From positions 4,761,501-4,825,500 of the forward strand of contig JASPKZ010010272.1 in the NCBI GenBank assembly GCA_030220185.1: DNA of 64,000 nt, given 5' to 3'. A model generated the notes under the pieces. It was not told the origin of the DNA. It made no database searches and was given only the letters and a program-made list of their open reading frames with translations. The position numbers and the translations under genes were made by a program. Below, in pieces: positions 36,976 through 48,839 of this stretch (its first letter is position 1; the number at the start of each line of letters is the position of its first letter). Source of the DNA: Diploptera punctata. Lineage: Eukaryota; Arthropoda; Insecta; Blattodea; Blaberidae.

Positions 36976-37696
36976 CATATGATGAAAGTTAAAAATTAAA
37001 TTGTACCTGTTGGTAGGTGCCATCGTCCTCAACTTTGTTAAAATATTGTATATAAAATTAACTGGAGCGCTTTCGTAAGTTATCTTCCATCTTCTGCAGG
37101 TTGAGCTTACGCTACTCGTTGTTGTTGTGTACGGTGATGTATACTTCAACTGTTTGTACCAGCAACTGACTTGTTTTTGACGATTTTGTATAATGGGTTT
37201 CATTAAGAAGTGAGGTGTTGTTTGTTTCCTTTATAATTTCGAGGTCTTCAAATATATTTATCCTAGCTGGAATGTTTTCTCAGTGGATTATCGTGAGAGT
37301 ATTTTCAATTGTGTTCATTTGATGATGAGATGACGCAGGTCATCGAATGAACACAATTGAAAATACTCTCACAATAAACCACCGAGAAAACATTCCAGCT
37401 AGGATAAATATATTTGAAGACCTCGAAATTATAAAGGAAACAAACAACACCTCACTTCTTAATGAGAATGCACCTCAGTCAAACCCATTATACGAGATCG
37501 TCAAAAACAAGTCAGTTGCTGCTACAAACAGTTGGGGTATACATCACCGTACACAACAACGAGTAGTGGAAGCTCAACCTGCAGAAGATGGAAGAAAACT
37601 TTCGAAAGCGCTCCAGTTAATTTTATATACAATATTTTAACAAAGTTGAGGACGATGGCACCTACCAACAGGTACAATTTTTAACTTTCATCATAT
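36976..37696. repeat. Very long fold-back, about 350-bp arms
   Basis: Arms 36976-37325 and 37340-37696 are complementary with few mismatches, and the tip is at about 37330. The arms carry AGAAGATGGAAG and CGAAAGCGCTCCAG, and the outer segment GAGGACGATGGCACCTACC is shared with the hairpins at 45.1 and 52 kb. Plus-strand open stretch 37347-37640 is just one arm read through and is not called a gene. Confidence 0.68.
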
Positions 37697-38452
37697 TAAA
37701 TAACATTGAAACAAACTAATCAAAATTTTAAATATTTTAATCTTGATTTTGTGAATTTGAGCACTGAAACTATTTAAATTAAAAGAAAATATCTATGGGT
37801 GTTAAGGCTGAACTGTAACCTATACGTACATAATCCACACTCATCATGACCCCCATAAAATAAATAGAAATTAGTGCAACATTAAATTTTGTCTCTTCCA
37901 AATAAAGGATTTAATTTATGTGAAGATATATATATATATATAAGTGGAACATGAATAAACAGTTTAAAAAAGTCAACTTTATACCCAGTATTTAGAAATA
38001 TATTTTGCTGTTCCATGATACAAAATCAAAATAATAAAGATTCAAAATATAAAGTCCATTGTGAAATAAGCATGACAGAATTTTATGTCTAATTTGTTTT
38101 ATTTTGAAATAGTAATGCCAATGTAAATATTTTAAGTAATATTCATTTGTTTATACCATTGTAACAAGAAATTTAATATCTCTGAATTTTATCTTAAACA
38201 ATCTTAACAGATGTTACTGGATAATAAAAAAAAAAACATAAAATGTTGTAAACCTTTGTGTAAGAATTAAAACTAGGTTACTGGTAACAATAAGAATTAT
38301 AAATTGACCAATTTTGGGGAATTAAAGTAATATCAGAATAAATATCACACACATATACACACATATATATAATATTACCTTTTATTTAAGATGTCTCTTT
38401 AATACAATGAAGAAATCTAACTGAAAACCAAAATATGATTACTTGAAATATA

Positions 38453-39764
38453 TTACAGATCGCTTAGAGTTATGTGAGTTCCTTTACATGTTTTTTTGTG
38501 CACAGTAAGCAAAGCTTGACAAATGAAGTCCTGATAGCAATTGTCACATTGATATGGTCTCTGTCCAGTGTGAAGGCGACGATGAATTGTCAGTGTAGCA
38601 TGTTGAGTAAACGCTTTACCACATATCTCACATTTAAATGGCCGTTCTCCCGTGTGAACACGGCGATGTTGTTTCAAGTTGCAACTTTTTATGAAAGCTT
38701 TGCCACATATATCACATATATTTGTCTTCTCACCGGTGTGAATTCTGCAATGAAATTTCAGATGCTCCTTTGAGCTTAGAGACTTTCCACATACATCACA
38801 TATGTATACATTGGCTCCAGTGTGGGAATTCATATGTAGCATCAGAGATTTCTTGTAGGCATATGTTTTTCCACAGATTTCACACTGGTTCAATCTCTTT
38901 TCAGGCACTGTGTTGTGAGATTTTATGTGCTGCAGCAGAGAATTTTTATATGTATAAACTTTACCACACAAGTGGCATTTGTTTTCTTCATCTTCAAACT
39001 TGGGAAGTGGGTGAGCACTCCTTCTGTGAGCATACATACTATGTTTGTACCGGAAAGTCATGCCACAAATTTCACAGGAAAACGGCTTCTCTCCAGTGTG
39101 CGAAATTTGATGCAAAAGAAGGGTAGACTTATATAGAAAACTCTTGCCGCAAACTCCACATCCATGACCTCCTTTGTGTTCAGAATGACTCAACTTCTTA
39201 TGTTCAATTAGGTTCTTTCTATTAAGATACTGCCTATTACAAACGTCACAGTTATATGATTTTCTTGTTGCATGTAGAACAGAGTGCTCATCTAGTTCCA
39301 CAGAAGTTTCAAAACATCGTCCACAAGCGACACAAGTAAATTGGTTGGAGTGCTTTTTATAATGCAAATCTAGATGATATTCAAATCCAGTGGCATAATC
39401 ACATATGTTGCAGAAAAAAGCTTTCTCTTTTGCATGAGTATCCTCTTTATGTGAGATTACATCTTGCAAACTTTCAAACGTTGAATTACATAAATTACAT
39501 GAAAACGGCAATGTATCTTTTCGTGCCTGTAATTCCAATGATTGCAAAAACTCCAAATTTTTTTCTTCATCTAATTCAATTTCTACTTTTACAGGAAGAT
39601 CAAGAAATTGGTCATGTGAATCGTTATCTGAAGATTTTGTCGATTTTGCTGATTTTAATTTAGAATTACTGTCTTTTTTACTTATCTTCTTTGGAGATTT
39701 CTTGCTTCTTGATAATGATGTCTTTCTACTTTTCACAGAGCCAGAAGAACTGCCAGTTGCACAC
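38453..39764 (-). CDS. Zinc-finger 3'-terminal exon G (12 fingers, last one C2HC)
   Basis: The block has about 436 codons behind acceptor ATCTTGTTTCTAG (exon begins 39764, phase 2; first residues CATGSS). A Ser/Lys-rich basic leader (KSRKTSLSRSKKSPKK) could serve as a nuclear localisation signal. An acidic stretch follows with LPVKVEIE, whose VKVE fits the SUMO-acceptor consensus. Twelve fingers then run to the end, with longer gaps after fingers 4 and 6. The last finger ends HKKTC, so its fourth ligand would be Cys (C2HC) rather than His. A short tail (KGTHITLSDL) follows. AATAAA lies at 38391-38396. Most similar to H and I. Confidence 0.87.
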
Positions 39765-40169
39765 CTAGAAACAAGATAATTTTAAAATAACCCCACTTGA
39801 AAACAAGTATTTATCGCAAACTTAAAAGCACGCATTTCTTTCCCAGTTAATAAATCAATTATATATAAAAAATATTAACTTGAATCATTATGAAAAGTAT
39901 AACAAATTCAATATGCAGAAAAGAGAATTTCAATATTAAGTTGATTGCTTTATTTTAGCTTTTTAAATCAGTACATGTAATTACATAATTCTACATATAA
40001 CTACTTTAATGTCTTTTCAAAACTGATCATGATAATGTTCTAACAAAATCCACAGAAAACATTTAATTTATACATTATCATAAGATCATAACATATACTA
40101 GAAATAAATCATCTAACTTGAAAATAAATAATTATTCTCAAATCTAAAAGCAATATAATTACATTCAGT

Positions 40170-41421
40170 TTATTCTCCAATTAAATGTGTCTTCTGATGA
40201 ACAGTTAATAGAGCCTTGCACACAAAATCCATCCCGCATACATCACACTGGTACGGCCGCTGTCCAGTATGTAGACGCTTATGTATTGTAAGGGTAGATC
40301 GCTGTGTGAAAGCCTTCTGACAGATATCACACACATATGGACGTTCTCCAGTATGTGTACGTTGATGTTGTTTTAGATCCCAACTCTTTATGAACGATTT
40401 TCCACAGACTTCACAATGATAACTCTTATCCCCAGTATGAATCATACAGTGGTATTTGAGATGATCACGAGTACTGAATGATTTACCACAAACATCGCAA
40501 GCATAAAGGTGTGCACGCGTGTGGGAGTTGACGTGAACACGAAGAGAATTCTTGTATGGAAATGTTTTACCACAGATCTCACACTGATTTGAACCTTGGA
40601 AGTTCTGTTCTTGCATCAAATCAAATTCCTTTTCTGGATGTGAACAGCGTTTGTGTGCATACAGACCTTGTTTATAACGGAATGTGGCATCACACTCGTC
40701 ACATCTGAAAAGCTTGTCATTTGTGTGTGAAGGCTGATGCAAGAGTAATGTAGAGCGATACATGAATTCCTTGCCACAAACTGTGCATTTATGTTCTTTT
40801 ATTTTATCTGGAAGCCCAGGATGTTGCAGATTTTTGTGATCAATCATTAATTTTCTATTGGGAAATTCAAGTTCACAGCCAGGGCATTTGTATTTTCTTT
40901 TATGATATATAGCACAATGCTTTCTGAAGTCTGTTTTACAACGAAAACTCTTGTCACAACATGACACTTGTGGGGGTAATTGTGTGTTCTATAATGACGC
41001 TTCAAGTACCGCTGACGTGTTGTGGTAAACTCACATAAATCACATTTTACTTTTTTTTCTTCCAAATGTATATCCTTATGAAGTTTTAAACCCTTTCTTG
41101 TTCTAAATTTATCATTACACATATTACATACATATGGAAAGGATTCACTGTGGGCAGTCATATGTACTGCTAACAAATCTCCTGTCTCAAATGATCTTCC
41201 ACAGTCAGTGCATCGGAATTGTTTTTTCTGAATCAGAATCAACTTCAACTTTAACAAGAGTGTCAACCTGTAGGTGAAAATGCATCATTGTGTGAACCTG
41301 CAGATCACATTCTGGAACTTCAGTCCAACACAGTTCACACATCACTATCTTCTTAGATCTTCTTTCACTTCTTCTTGTGATTGTATTCTTTTTCTGTTCA
41401 TTCTTAGCTTCAGTGGCACAC
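40170..41421 (-). CDS. Zinc-finger 3'-terminal exon H with two compensating 1-bp frameshifts
   Basis: The block begins behind acceptor ATCTTCTTTCTAG (41421, phase 2; first residues CATEAK). The first frame reads through one finger and DTLVKVEVDSDSE (SUMO-like VKVE), then stops. The finger reading resumes in another frame from an A6 run near 41225 (one extra base). It shifts back near 40968, where one base is missing inside a finger that would otherwise read KCHxCC. The net length is divisible by three, and about 13 fingers are readable up to terminal FTQRSTLTIHKRLH and FVCKALLTVH. One indel is in a homopolymer, so assembly error and a decaying exon are both possible. Nearest AATAAA seen is at 39949-39954. 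Confidence 0.75.
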
Positions 41422-41894
41422 CTAGAAAGAAGATAATGTGAAAATAACTTTCCCATTTCATTCCCATAACAAATTTAAACTTTACACCATTACAAATTCC
41501 ATATGATTTTGAAATTTCATTTATAAATTCTTAAATTGGACTTCCACATGTTTTATTGAAATTTGAGAAAACACAGTGTGTGTCATTAAAATTGAAAAAT
41601 AAATGAAATCTTGTAAGAAAATAATTATGTAGCATCCACTCTATAAGAAACATAGACTTGTTTTCTAAATTTAGTATTCATAAATATTTACAAATATCAC
41701 ACAATACAAGCAATAATAAAAACTGTTGACTAAAAATAAAACTGTCAGTATAATAAAAAATACATTTTCTTATAACCATTTAAAGCCATATTTTATAAAT
41801 TGATTAAATGTAACACACTGAAAAATACTAAGATAATACTACAATATAATTGCAGTTATTTAAAACTGATAATAAAAAACCAGTAACATTTAAA

Positions 41895-42265
41895 TTGTCA
41901 GCCATGGTGGACTAGTGGTTGGTTATTTTCCTTGTCTCTGGTCCCAAGAGTGGCAGGTTCAAACCTGGCTGGGGTTGATGGATTTTTTTTGGGTGGATAA
42001 AACCACGGAGCAAATCCTCCTCCAGAAACGACTTTAAACCATGGGTCCCGAGTCTGAAGATTTTCAGGCTCATAAAGGAACCTTTAGCTTGTACAAATAG
42101 GCTCCTAAGAAAATTTACCGACCTTCATTCACCCCAGCAATACCTTAGTTGCCTACTAGATGTTTCATTGGGTCGGTATGTTGACCACATACCTACCATT
42201 CATGACATCTTTAGGGAAATAAGCATAACTAAATTAACTTGGTCTAGTAACTCCTAATAAGGGAC
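41895..42265 (+). mobile_element. tRNA-headed SINE, long type (copy 1)
   Basis: Head CAGCCATGGTGGACTAGTGG and GGTTCAAACCTGGC, body with CCACGGAGCAAATCCTCCTCC, AAGTCTGAAGATTTTCAGGC and GATGTTTCATTGGGTCGG. The 3' part repeats in the neighbouring copy. Confidence 0.55.
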
Positions 42266-42376
42266 TTGAACTGTGGGTCCCAGGTCCCAAGTCTGAAGAT
42301 TTTCAGGCTCATAAAGAATCTTTAGCCTGGATAAATAGGCCTATAATCAAAATTTACCGACTATCATCCTAGTAAT

Positions 42377-42650
42377 ATCTTAGTTAATCAAGTTTTTTTT
42401 TTGAGCTGGGAAACATCTTACCTCAAATTAATGTTGATTAATTCTCGAACATGTTTCGATATAATGTTCTATATCATCAGCTTATCAAGCTGAGAGAAAA
42501 ATTCAACATTAATTTGAGCTTGATAAGCTGATAATGATATAGAACATTAGAACATTATATTGAAACATTATTTGAGGTAAGATGTTTCCCAGCTATAAAA
42601 AAAAACTTGATTAAAAAGAACCTCAAAATATTACTTCCTAAAATAAACCA
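42377..42650. mobile_element. Fold-back hairpin nested inside an older retroelement copy
   Basis: Arms about 42377-42490 and 42502-42612 (AAACATCTTACCTCAAAT mirrored by TTTGAGGTAAGATGTTT), followed by AACCTCAAAATATTACTTCC. It splits a SINE/LINE copy that resumes at about 42650. AATATCTTAGTT before and AATATCTTTGTT after look like a roughly 12-bp target duplication. Confidence 0.6.
42430..42492 (-). ncRNA. Candidate hammerhead ribozyme in the 42.4-kb hairpin
   Basis: Minus strand reads CTGATGA (complement at 42474-42480), a weak TATA/TATA-type stem II, CGAAAC (GAAAC complement at 42453-42457), then ATGTTC. TTGAT ahead of the core can pair with ATCAA behind it. UUC instead of GUC at the cleavage site is allowed by the NUH rule but is usually slower. 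Confidence 0.42.
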
Positions 42651-42879
42651 TTAAATATCTTTGTTGCCTACTAGATGTCTCATTGGATCAGTATATTGAC
42701 TGTATGCCACTCATGACATCTGTAGGGAATAAACAGAACTAAATTAATTTGCTCTAGTATCTCCTAACAAAGGAGAGGCTAAGGCCTAATATTGGGTTAT
42801 TATGCCATTGTAGATAGATAGCATTTAAATTAAAATTTGGTAATTCCATATCTTATTTTATTAAACTAAACTCCACAGC

Positions 42880-43035
42880 AATACATTCCTTAAGATGCTA
42901 GGTGGGCACCAGTCCCATAATAGCCAAAATTCCATGAGAAAATTTCTTCTCTCATGGAGACTCGAACCAGCATATGTCTGACAGCTCTGCAGCAAGGCAT
43001 TATACCTTAGAACACTCGACTATGGTTCTGGACTA
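42880..43035 (-). mobile_element. Degenerate SINE
   Basis: GAGACTCGAACCAGC on the plus strand is an inverted B box, and AGAACACTCGACTATGG holds a weak inverted A box. Body has GGTGGGCACCAGTCCC. Confidence 0.4.
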
Positions 43036-44324
43036 CACAAATGTTTTAAAAAAAATAACCCACTTTAATTTTTAGATAGAATAAGTATAATGCATTTTTA
43101 TGTTAATCAGTGTACATTAGATATAAGTAATTTAATATTAAATTACATAATAACATAAAAAATCAAATAATAAAGAATTGAACTGAGTGAGAATAGAAGG
43201 AAGCAAGGAAACACAGTACTCTTTTAAATTGTACCAACTAATTTATTGATACATCTCACAGTAACGTCTCATGCATATATTTGTAATTAAACATGATTAT
43301 TTTATACGGAACTAGATACAATACTGTTCATAAACGATTATTGAACATTTTTTAAAATTGTTTACAGTTTTGTTTTTAAGTCCACAATAAAAAAATAATT
43401 TATTGTAAATCTTTTACCTGAAGATATAAGTTATTCATATCATATTCAGCTTATGGTTGAAATGACAGCTTACTCTACTGGATTTTTAGAAGAAATGTCT
43501 GAATTATGCTTCCATAGTATGTTAAGTGCTGAAAACTCTTCAAGAACTTGAATCTTGAATACATGTAAGCCATAAGTGTGTATCCTTTTCTTTATTTTAA
43601 ACAAATATATTTCAAAATTAATATAAAATTTCAGTATTCTCTTAGCATAATTTTGGTTCAGCAATACAGTTTGTATCTCTGATTTTTCTTAATAGCTATC
43701 TTCAACAGTTAATTGGATTACTTGTGGTCCATAGGATTTTTCTCCTATAAACTCTCAAGACGTTTCCTTTCCTTATTATTTTTTTCTTCCAGCACTTGAG
43801 ATATTTGTAACTTGCATTAGTGTCTTATTATACATTCTGTAATCATTACAAATACTTTTTTTTTAAATCCACTGATTGGTCATGTCATGAAATTATTATA
43901 ATTCTTTTAAGGAAGAATATAAGTCACAAATCAACTGATCAAAGATTAATATTCAAAATATGTCTTTTACATACACATAGATATATTTTTTTTATTCAAG
44001 CTACTGGTTGCTTGAAATTAGTAAAGGACAAATTTATCAACAAAAATATTTGGGTTGGTTAAAATTACAGTGATGTAAGTTATTTTCATCAGTAGTAAAA
44101 TGCTGTAACCAATGTAGACTACAAATTCAATTCCATTCAATTTAAGTTAGTGTTAAATTTGGCTTCAGGTGACACCCGTAAGATTAAAACAATATTTTTG
44201 CTCCCAAATGTATTATAGCACATTTAGTATTGAATTAGTTTTTGGAAAACAAATGTGACTTATGCAATTGTAATTTTAAATCATCCATATAAAATAATGC
44301 CTTTCACTGACTACTCAACTTCAC

Positions 44325-44805
44325 TATTATACTAACTCACTGGCTCTATCAAACCCTTAGGTTCATGGCAGCGCAGCATGGACATAACCTCTCCACACAT
44401 CCTTATCCTGAGCTAATGTTTTCCAATCATCCCCTGTCCAACATTCCAAGTTCCTAGGAACATGTCCCTATTTTTGAGCCTTTGGCATGGATTCCCTGAA
44501 GTAGTCCCCGGCAAGAGAACCAAATGGGGGACTATTTTACCTCCGGATAATTTTATCCCAGTAGAACCCATGCCCACGTTTGGTGGTTGTATTTTAACCT
44601 CTCCACACATCCCCATCCTGACTAATGTTTTCCAATCATCCCCTGTCTAACATTCCAAGTTCCTAGGAACATGTCCCTATGTTTGAGCCTTTGGCATGGA
44701 TTCCCTGAAGTAGTCCCCGACCGAAGAACCAAATGGGGGACTATTTCATCTCCGGAGAATTTTATCCCAGTAGAACCCATGCCCATGTTTGATGGTTGTA
44801 TTTTT
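44325..44805. repeat. LINE 3' piece followed by a tandem ~207-bp duplication
   Basis: 44325-44430 resembles the LINE 3' end (GGCTCTATCAAACCCTTAGG, CATAACCTCTCCACACATCC). The unit CTCTCCACACATCC...CATGCCCA(C/T)GTTTG occurs twice in tandem, 44390-44597 and 44598-44805, with few differences. Both carry short open frames that are mere by-products. Confidence 0.65.
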
Positions 44806-45054
44806 ACGATGAAAGATCACCACTCTTTCGACCATGGTACTTTTTTTGTCTGACTTAATCCCCTTCGACCTGTCCGGCATAGGTAATTCTTTCGGCAGCA
44901 ATGCTACCGCTGGCATAGCTCTCGGGATTATTTAAGCATGCAAGCCTCTCCACCATGACAAGGTAAAGATACCATGGAGGGGTCACTATTATACACCTGA
45001 GTAAAACTCAAAAAATCATAATAAATTCTGTTGAGGTGAATAGTCATAAGCAAA

Positions 45055-45300
45055 AATAAATATATTGACAGATGCCATTGTCCTCAACTAGGTTAATTTT
45101 TATTTTAAACTATAGGACTTTCAGAAATAGGCTTCCATCTTCAACACAAGGATATGAGTCAGTAGCTCACTCCCTTTTGTTGAAGATGGAAGCTAGTTTC
45201 TGAAAGGCCTGGGTCAGTAATTCACATCCTTTTGCTGAAGATGGAAACCAGTTTCTGAAAGGCCTACAGTTAAAAAAATAACTTAGTTGAGAATGACATA
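45055..45300. repeat. Rearranged fold-back repeat with duplicated arm segment
   Basis: Outer parts ATGCCATTGTCCTCAACTA and TAGTTGAGAATGACAT are inverted. The right side holds two copies of GAAGATGGAA...CAGTTTCTGAAAGGCCT (45178-45212 and 45235-45269). Same family as the 37-kb and 52-kb hairpins. Confidence 0.5.
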
Positions 45301-46374
45301 GTTTTCTCTCTATAATTGTATGATAATGATGCCATGCAACTCCTAAATTCAATTCAAATGAGTACTAAGGATGCAACTTTCAGAAATGTCAACTTTGGAA
45401 GAAGTTTAAAAACTGTACCCTTTACCTTAATGAACAAATAAATATGCTGTCATTTCTAAGGGCGGCTTGTGTCTATTAGCATTCTTGCTTGCCTATACTT
45501 GTTTTCAACATAAAGTGGATCACGGGTCTTGAAGCAATCTTCATCCACATTTACTTGCTTGTTGCATAGAGGATACAATGGTGAAGACAGGATTCCTAAT
45601 TTGTATAAGCGACTTGCTATAGACAGTCATGATTTATTATGATACTAAATGCTGTAAAGGCAGTTTTTCTAATGGCCGTTCAAAGATTTTATCTGGATGG
45701 GAAAGGGCCACTTCTTACCTTCTGCGTCTTTTGATTTCTTGTACGACCAGATATGAAAGTTTTGATGAAGTTCATGTTATGCAAATGAAAAGTTCGTCCT
45801 TTTTCTCTGTTGTACAATTTTAAATTTCTTGGCAAGCATATCTATCACTTCGTGCCCAATGAGCTGGAATCCACGTATGCACATTGTTTTATTTAGTTTC
45901 TGGGACTGAGTCAGAATATTATACAGTAATACTATTTAATTTGTGCTGACCCTTGAATCCATTTGAGCAAACTGCGCTGTCATTGCATGGAGTGGCATAA
46001 TCCACATGGTGGGTAGGGTTAGGAGCGTATCTACTAGTTTAGTCCACCTGATCAGGTCAGGTGGTCCGATTTACCAACAAAAACCAGACCTCCTTGTAGA
46101 AGATTTCTGTCAATAAACCAGACCTCCATTTACATTGGAGTTTATTTGTGGATGATATAACTGCCAAAATGCAAAACTGGCATCCACAAAAAGTTATGCT
46201 ACGGTTAAAACAAGTATGAGATTCTGCCCTAAAGTTCTATATTCAGGAGGCAAGAAAGTCTCAAAATAAGATCTTTGGACAAGGAGAACTTGTAGCCAAA
46301 TCTCATCAAAGCAATTTACAATACTTTATGAACAAACAAATATTAAAATAAATGACACACAGCGTATTGAATAA

Positions 46375-46530
46375 ACTCCTGGCACGACAGGGCCTAGTAG
46401 GCCCTTAGCCTACCAGCCAGCTGCTGGCCTCACATCCACATGTGTTAATCACAGAGGTAGATGATCATCAGCCAGTGTAGGGGTGACATGTGGTTAGCAT
46501 GTCGAGTCCCCCAGCCGTTTTGAATGGTTT
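46375..46530 (+). repeat. SINE-like repeat next to the DNA transposon
   Basis: CCTACCAGCCAGCTGCTGGC and TGACATGTGGTTAGCATGTC match the complement of 32440-32600. It ends about 65 bp before the transposon boundary. Confidence 0.45.
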
Positions 46531-46594
46531 TCCTTAAAAAAAAACTGCAAGAAAACAAACAACCAGAAAGTGAAGTGTGGTGTGGCATGAATAA

Positions 46595-48839
46595 CACTGG
46601 GGAACAAAAAAATATTTTTTTCTTGGTGCCTGAAATTTTTCACCTGATTCTGGGTATTTCGGCACTGCTGATTCCAAAAATGTCATCCATTTTGTTGCAG
46701 CAGCTCTAGTTTGCAAGATATTGATGATACTGCTCTTATGTACCACCATTGTAAATCGATTGTTTGCATAATACTAATTGATTTAATCCAAGTTATATTC
46801 ATGTTGTTGTTGCCGTTTGCATATGTAATTTTACTAATTTGACAATTGTTTATCCTTTTTCTAGACTGACATGGCTTCAACACGAAGAAAATGTGTGAAT
46901 AATCCTGATGTGTTTTGTTTCATCTGTGGGAGTACACATTCACTCAACAAAGAAAACCTATAACTGACTTTGTAAGAAGAGCTTATTTGGCCTATTTCAA
47001 AGTACAACTGGGAGATCAAGATAAGCCTTGGGCACCTCACATTGTATGTAAAACGTGCACAGAGCATCTACGACAATGGACAAATGGGAAACGGAAATGC
47101 TTGAAATTTGGGGAACCAATGATCTGGCGAGAACAAATTAACCATAGTGATGACTGCTATTTTTGTTCAGTCAATGTAAAGGGCATCAATAGCAAAAACC
47201 GGAATAGATGGGTATATCCCAATCTACGCTCCGCAAGACGCCCTGTTCCACATTCAGAGGAGATACCTGTTCCAATTTTTACCAGTCTTCCAGAGTCACC
47301 AGAAGAAGAGGATGATTCAACTGAAAGCTATTCTGAGGGAAATGACAGCGATTTCCCAGGACCTTCATCAGTTTCATCCGGTTTTAGTCAAGCGGAACTG
47401 AACGACCTCATAAGGGATCTAAGTCTTCCAAAGAAGTCATCTGAGTTGTTAGCTTCCAGGCTGGCAGAGGAAACAATGTCTGTTACCGGGAACAAAGGTC
47501 ACAGTCTATCGCAAAAGAGAAACAGACTTCCTGCCATTCTTCACAGTAGAAAATCAATTTGTTTTTTGTATGAATGTTGAAGGACTGTTAATGAAGCTGG
47601 GTGTAAGAAAATACACACCAAGTGAATGGCGGTTATTTATAGATAGCTCCAAACGCAGCCTAAAATGTGTTCTTTTGCATAATGGGAACATATACAGGTC
47701 AATCCCAATTGGTCACTCAGTTTCTATGCGTGAAATCAACATACAATAGCTACAGTGCTAGAGAAGATCTCTACCGTGATCACCAATGGGTAATGTGTGT
47801 CGATCTCAAGATGGTGAATTTTCTTCTAGGACAACAAGGTGGGTACACCAAATACCCATGCTTTATATGTTTATGGGACTCTAGAGCCAAAGATCAACAT
47901 TGGGTGAGAAGGCATTGGCCTCTTAGAGAAAGCATGACCGTTGGAGAAAAAAACATCGTTGCAGAACCTTTGGTTGACAGAAACAACATCATCTTGCCAC
48001 CACTGCATATTAAACTTGGTTTAATGAAACAGTTCATCAAGGCGTTGAATAGAGATGGAACATGTTTTGGCTACATATGTACAAAATTTCCTGCACTGAG
48101 TAAGGAAAAATAAAAGCAGGTATATTGGATGGACCACAAATCCGCCAACTTATTAATGACCATCAATTTCAAGACTCAATGAATGATACTGAAGCAGCCG
48201 CATGGTCTTCGTTCTGTATGGTAGTGAAGAATTTCCTTGGAAACTATAAGTCTCCTAATAGTGATGAACTAGTGGAGAATATGCTCACTGCTTTTTGTGC
48301 ACTAGGTTGTAACATGAGCATCAATTACACTACCTACACAGTCATTTGGATCGATTTCCAGACAATCTTGGAGATGTAAGTGAGGAACAGGGTGAGCGTT
48401 TTCACCAGGAATTAAGTACAATGGAAGAAAGGTATCGTGGACGGTGGGATATACATATGATGGGGACTACTGTTGGAGCATCCCCGAGAATGTCCAAGAT
48501 CATTGCATCGGAGGAAATCACAGAAACGGGGATTCTGCGACCTGATGGAGGAAAATTAATGATTCTAACGAGACTAATGTGTAAATAAATTATGGTAGTT
48601 ATATAGATACAGTTGTTTCATGAAAAAGAAAGTATTTGTTCTTTTGTATTTAATTGTATGCGAGTAATATAGTTGTATATGTGGACCAGTATTTTTGAAC
48701 TGGTATATAATTTGAATAAACTCTATCTCAAAAACTAGAGCTGATAGGACGAAACTGAAATCATCTTTGGAATCAGTGACCCAAATATACCCATAAATAG
48801 GTGAAAACATTAAGGCACCAAAATCACTGTTCCCCAGTG
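46595..48839 (+). mobile_element. DNA transposon with ~120-bp terminal inverted repeats and TAA target duplication
   Basis: Both ends read CACTGGGGAACA inward and are flanked by TAA (46592-46594 and 48840-48842). Similarity between the ends continues inward with gaps (GGTGCCT, TTCACCT, TGGGTAT, CTGATTCCAAA, CAGCTCTAGTTT) to about 46720 and 48720. The element is 2245 bp long and contains one broken plus-strand gene. A 3-bp TAA/TTA duplication is the habit of PIF/Harbinger-type elements, but the encoded protein does not look like a Harbinger transposase to me, so the superfamily is left open. Confidence 0.82.
46871..48588 (+). pseudogene. Broken ORF of an arthropod-repetitive protein family inside the transposon
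   Basis: Reading starts at MASTRRKCVNNPDVFCFICG and needs at least five frame changes (near 46930, 47480, 47720-47750, 48110 and 48330) to reach the end. Recognisable blocks are CFICG and IVCKTC (a possible N-terminal zinc-binding module), an acidic Ser-rich linker, YPCFICLWDSRAKDQHW, IILPPLHIKLGLMKQF, LDGPQIRQLI, and LGDVSEEQGERFHQELSTME near the end. I recall these blocks from many repetitive predicted proteins in arthropods and Hydra without an assigned function (memory, not a search). The position between inverted repeats makes a transposase role plausible. This copy is inactive. Confidence 0.75.

Larger units (their letters stand above)
42266..42835 (+). mobile_element. Related SINE/LINE 3' end (copy 2), split by a hairpin
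   Basis: AAGTCTGAAGATTTTCAGGC recurs. The element is interrupted at 42377-42650, resumes with GTTGCCTACTAGATGTCTCA and ends TGTAGATAGATAG, a LINE-type tandem tail. Confidence 0.55.

Noticed and set aside
37347..37640. 97-codon open frame on the plus strand
   Set aside because: It lies entirely within one arm of the 37-kb fold-back.
44462..44853. Two similar short open frames of about 60 codons (MSL-FLSLWHGFPE type)
   Set aside because: They arise from the tandem repeat units and have no other coding evidence.
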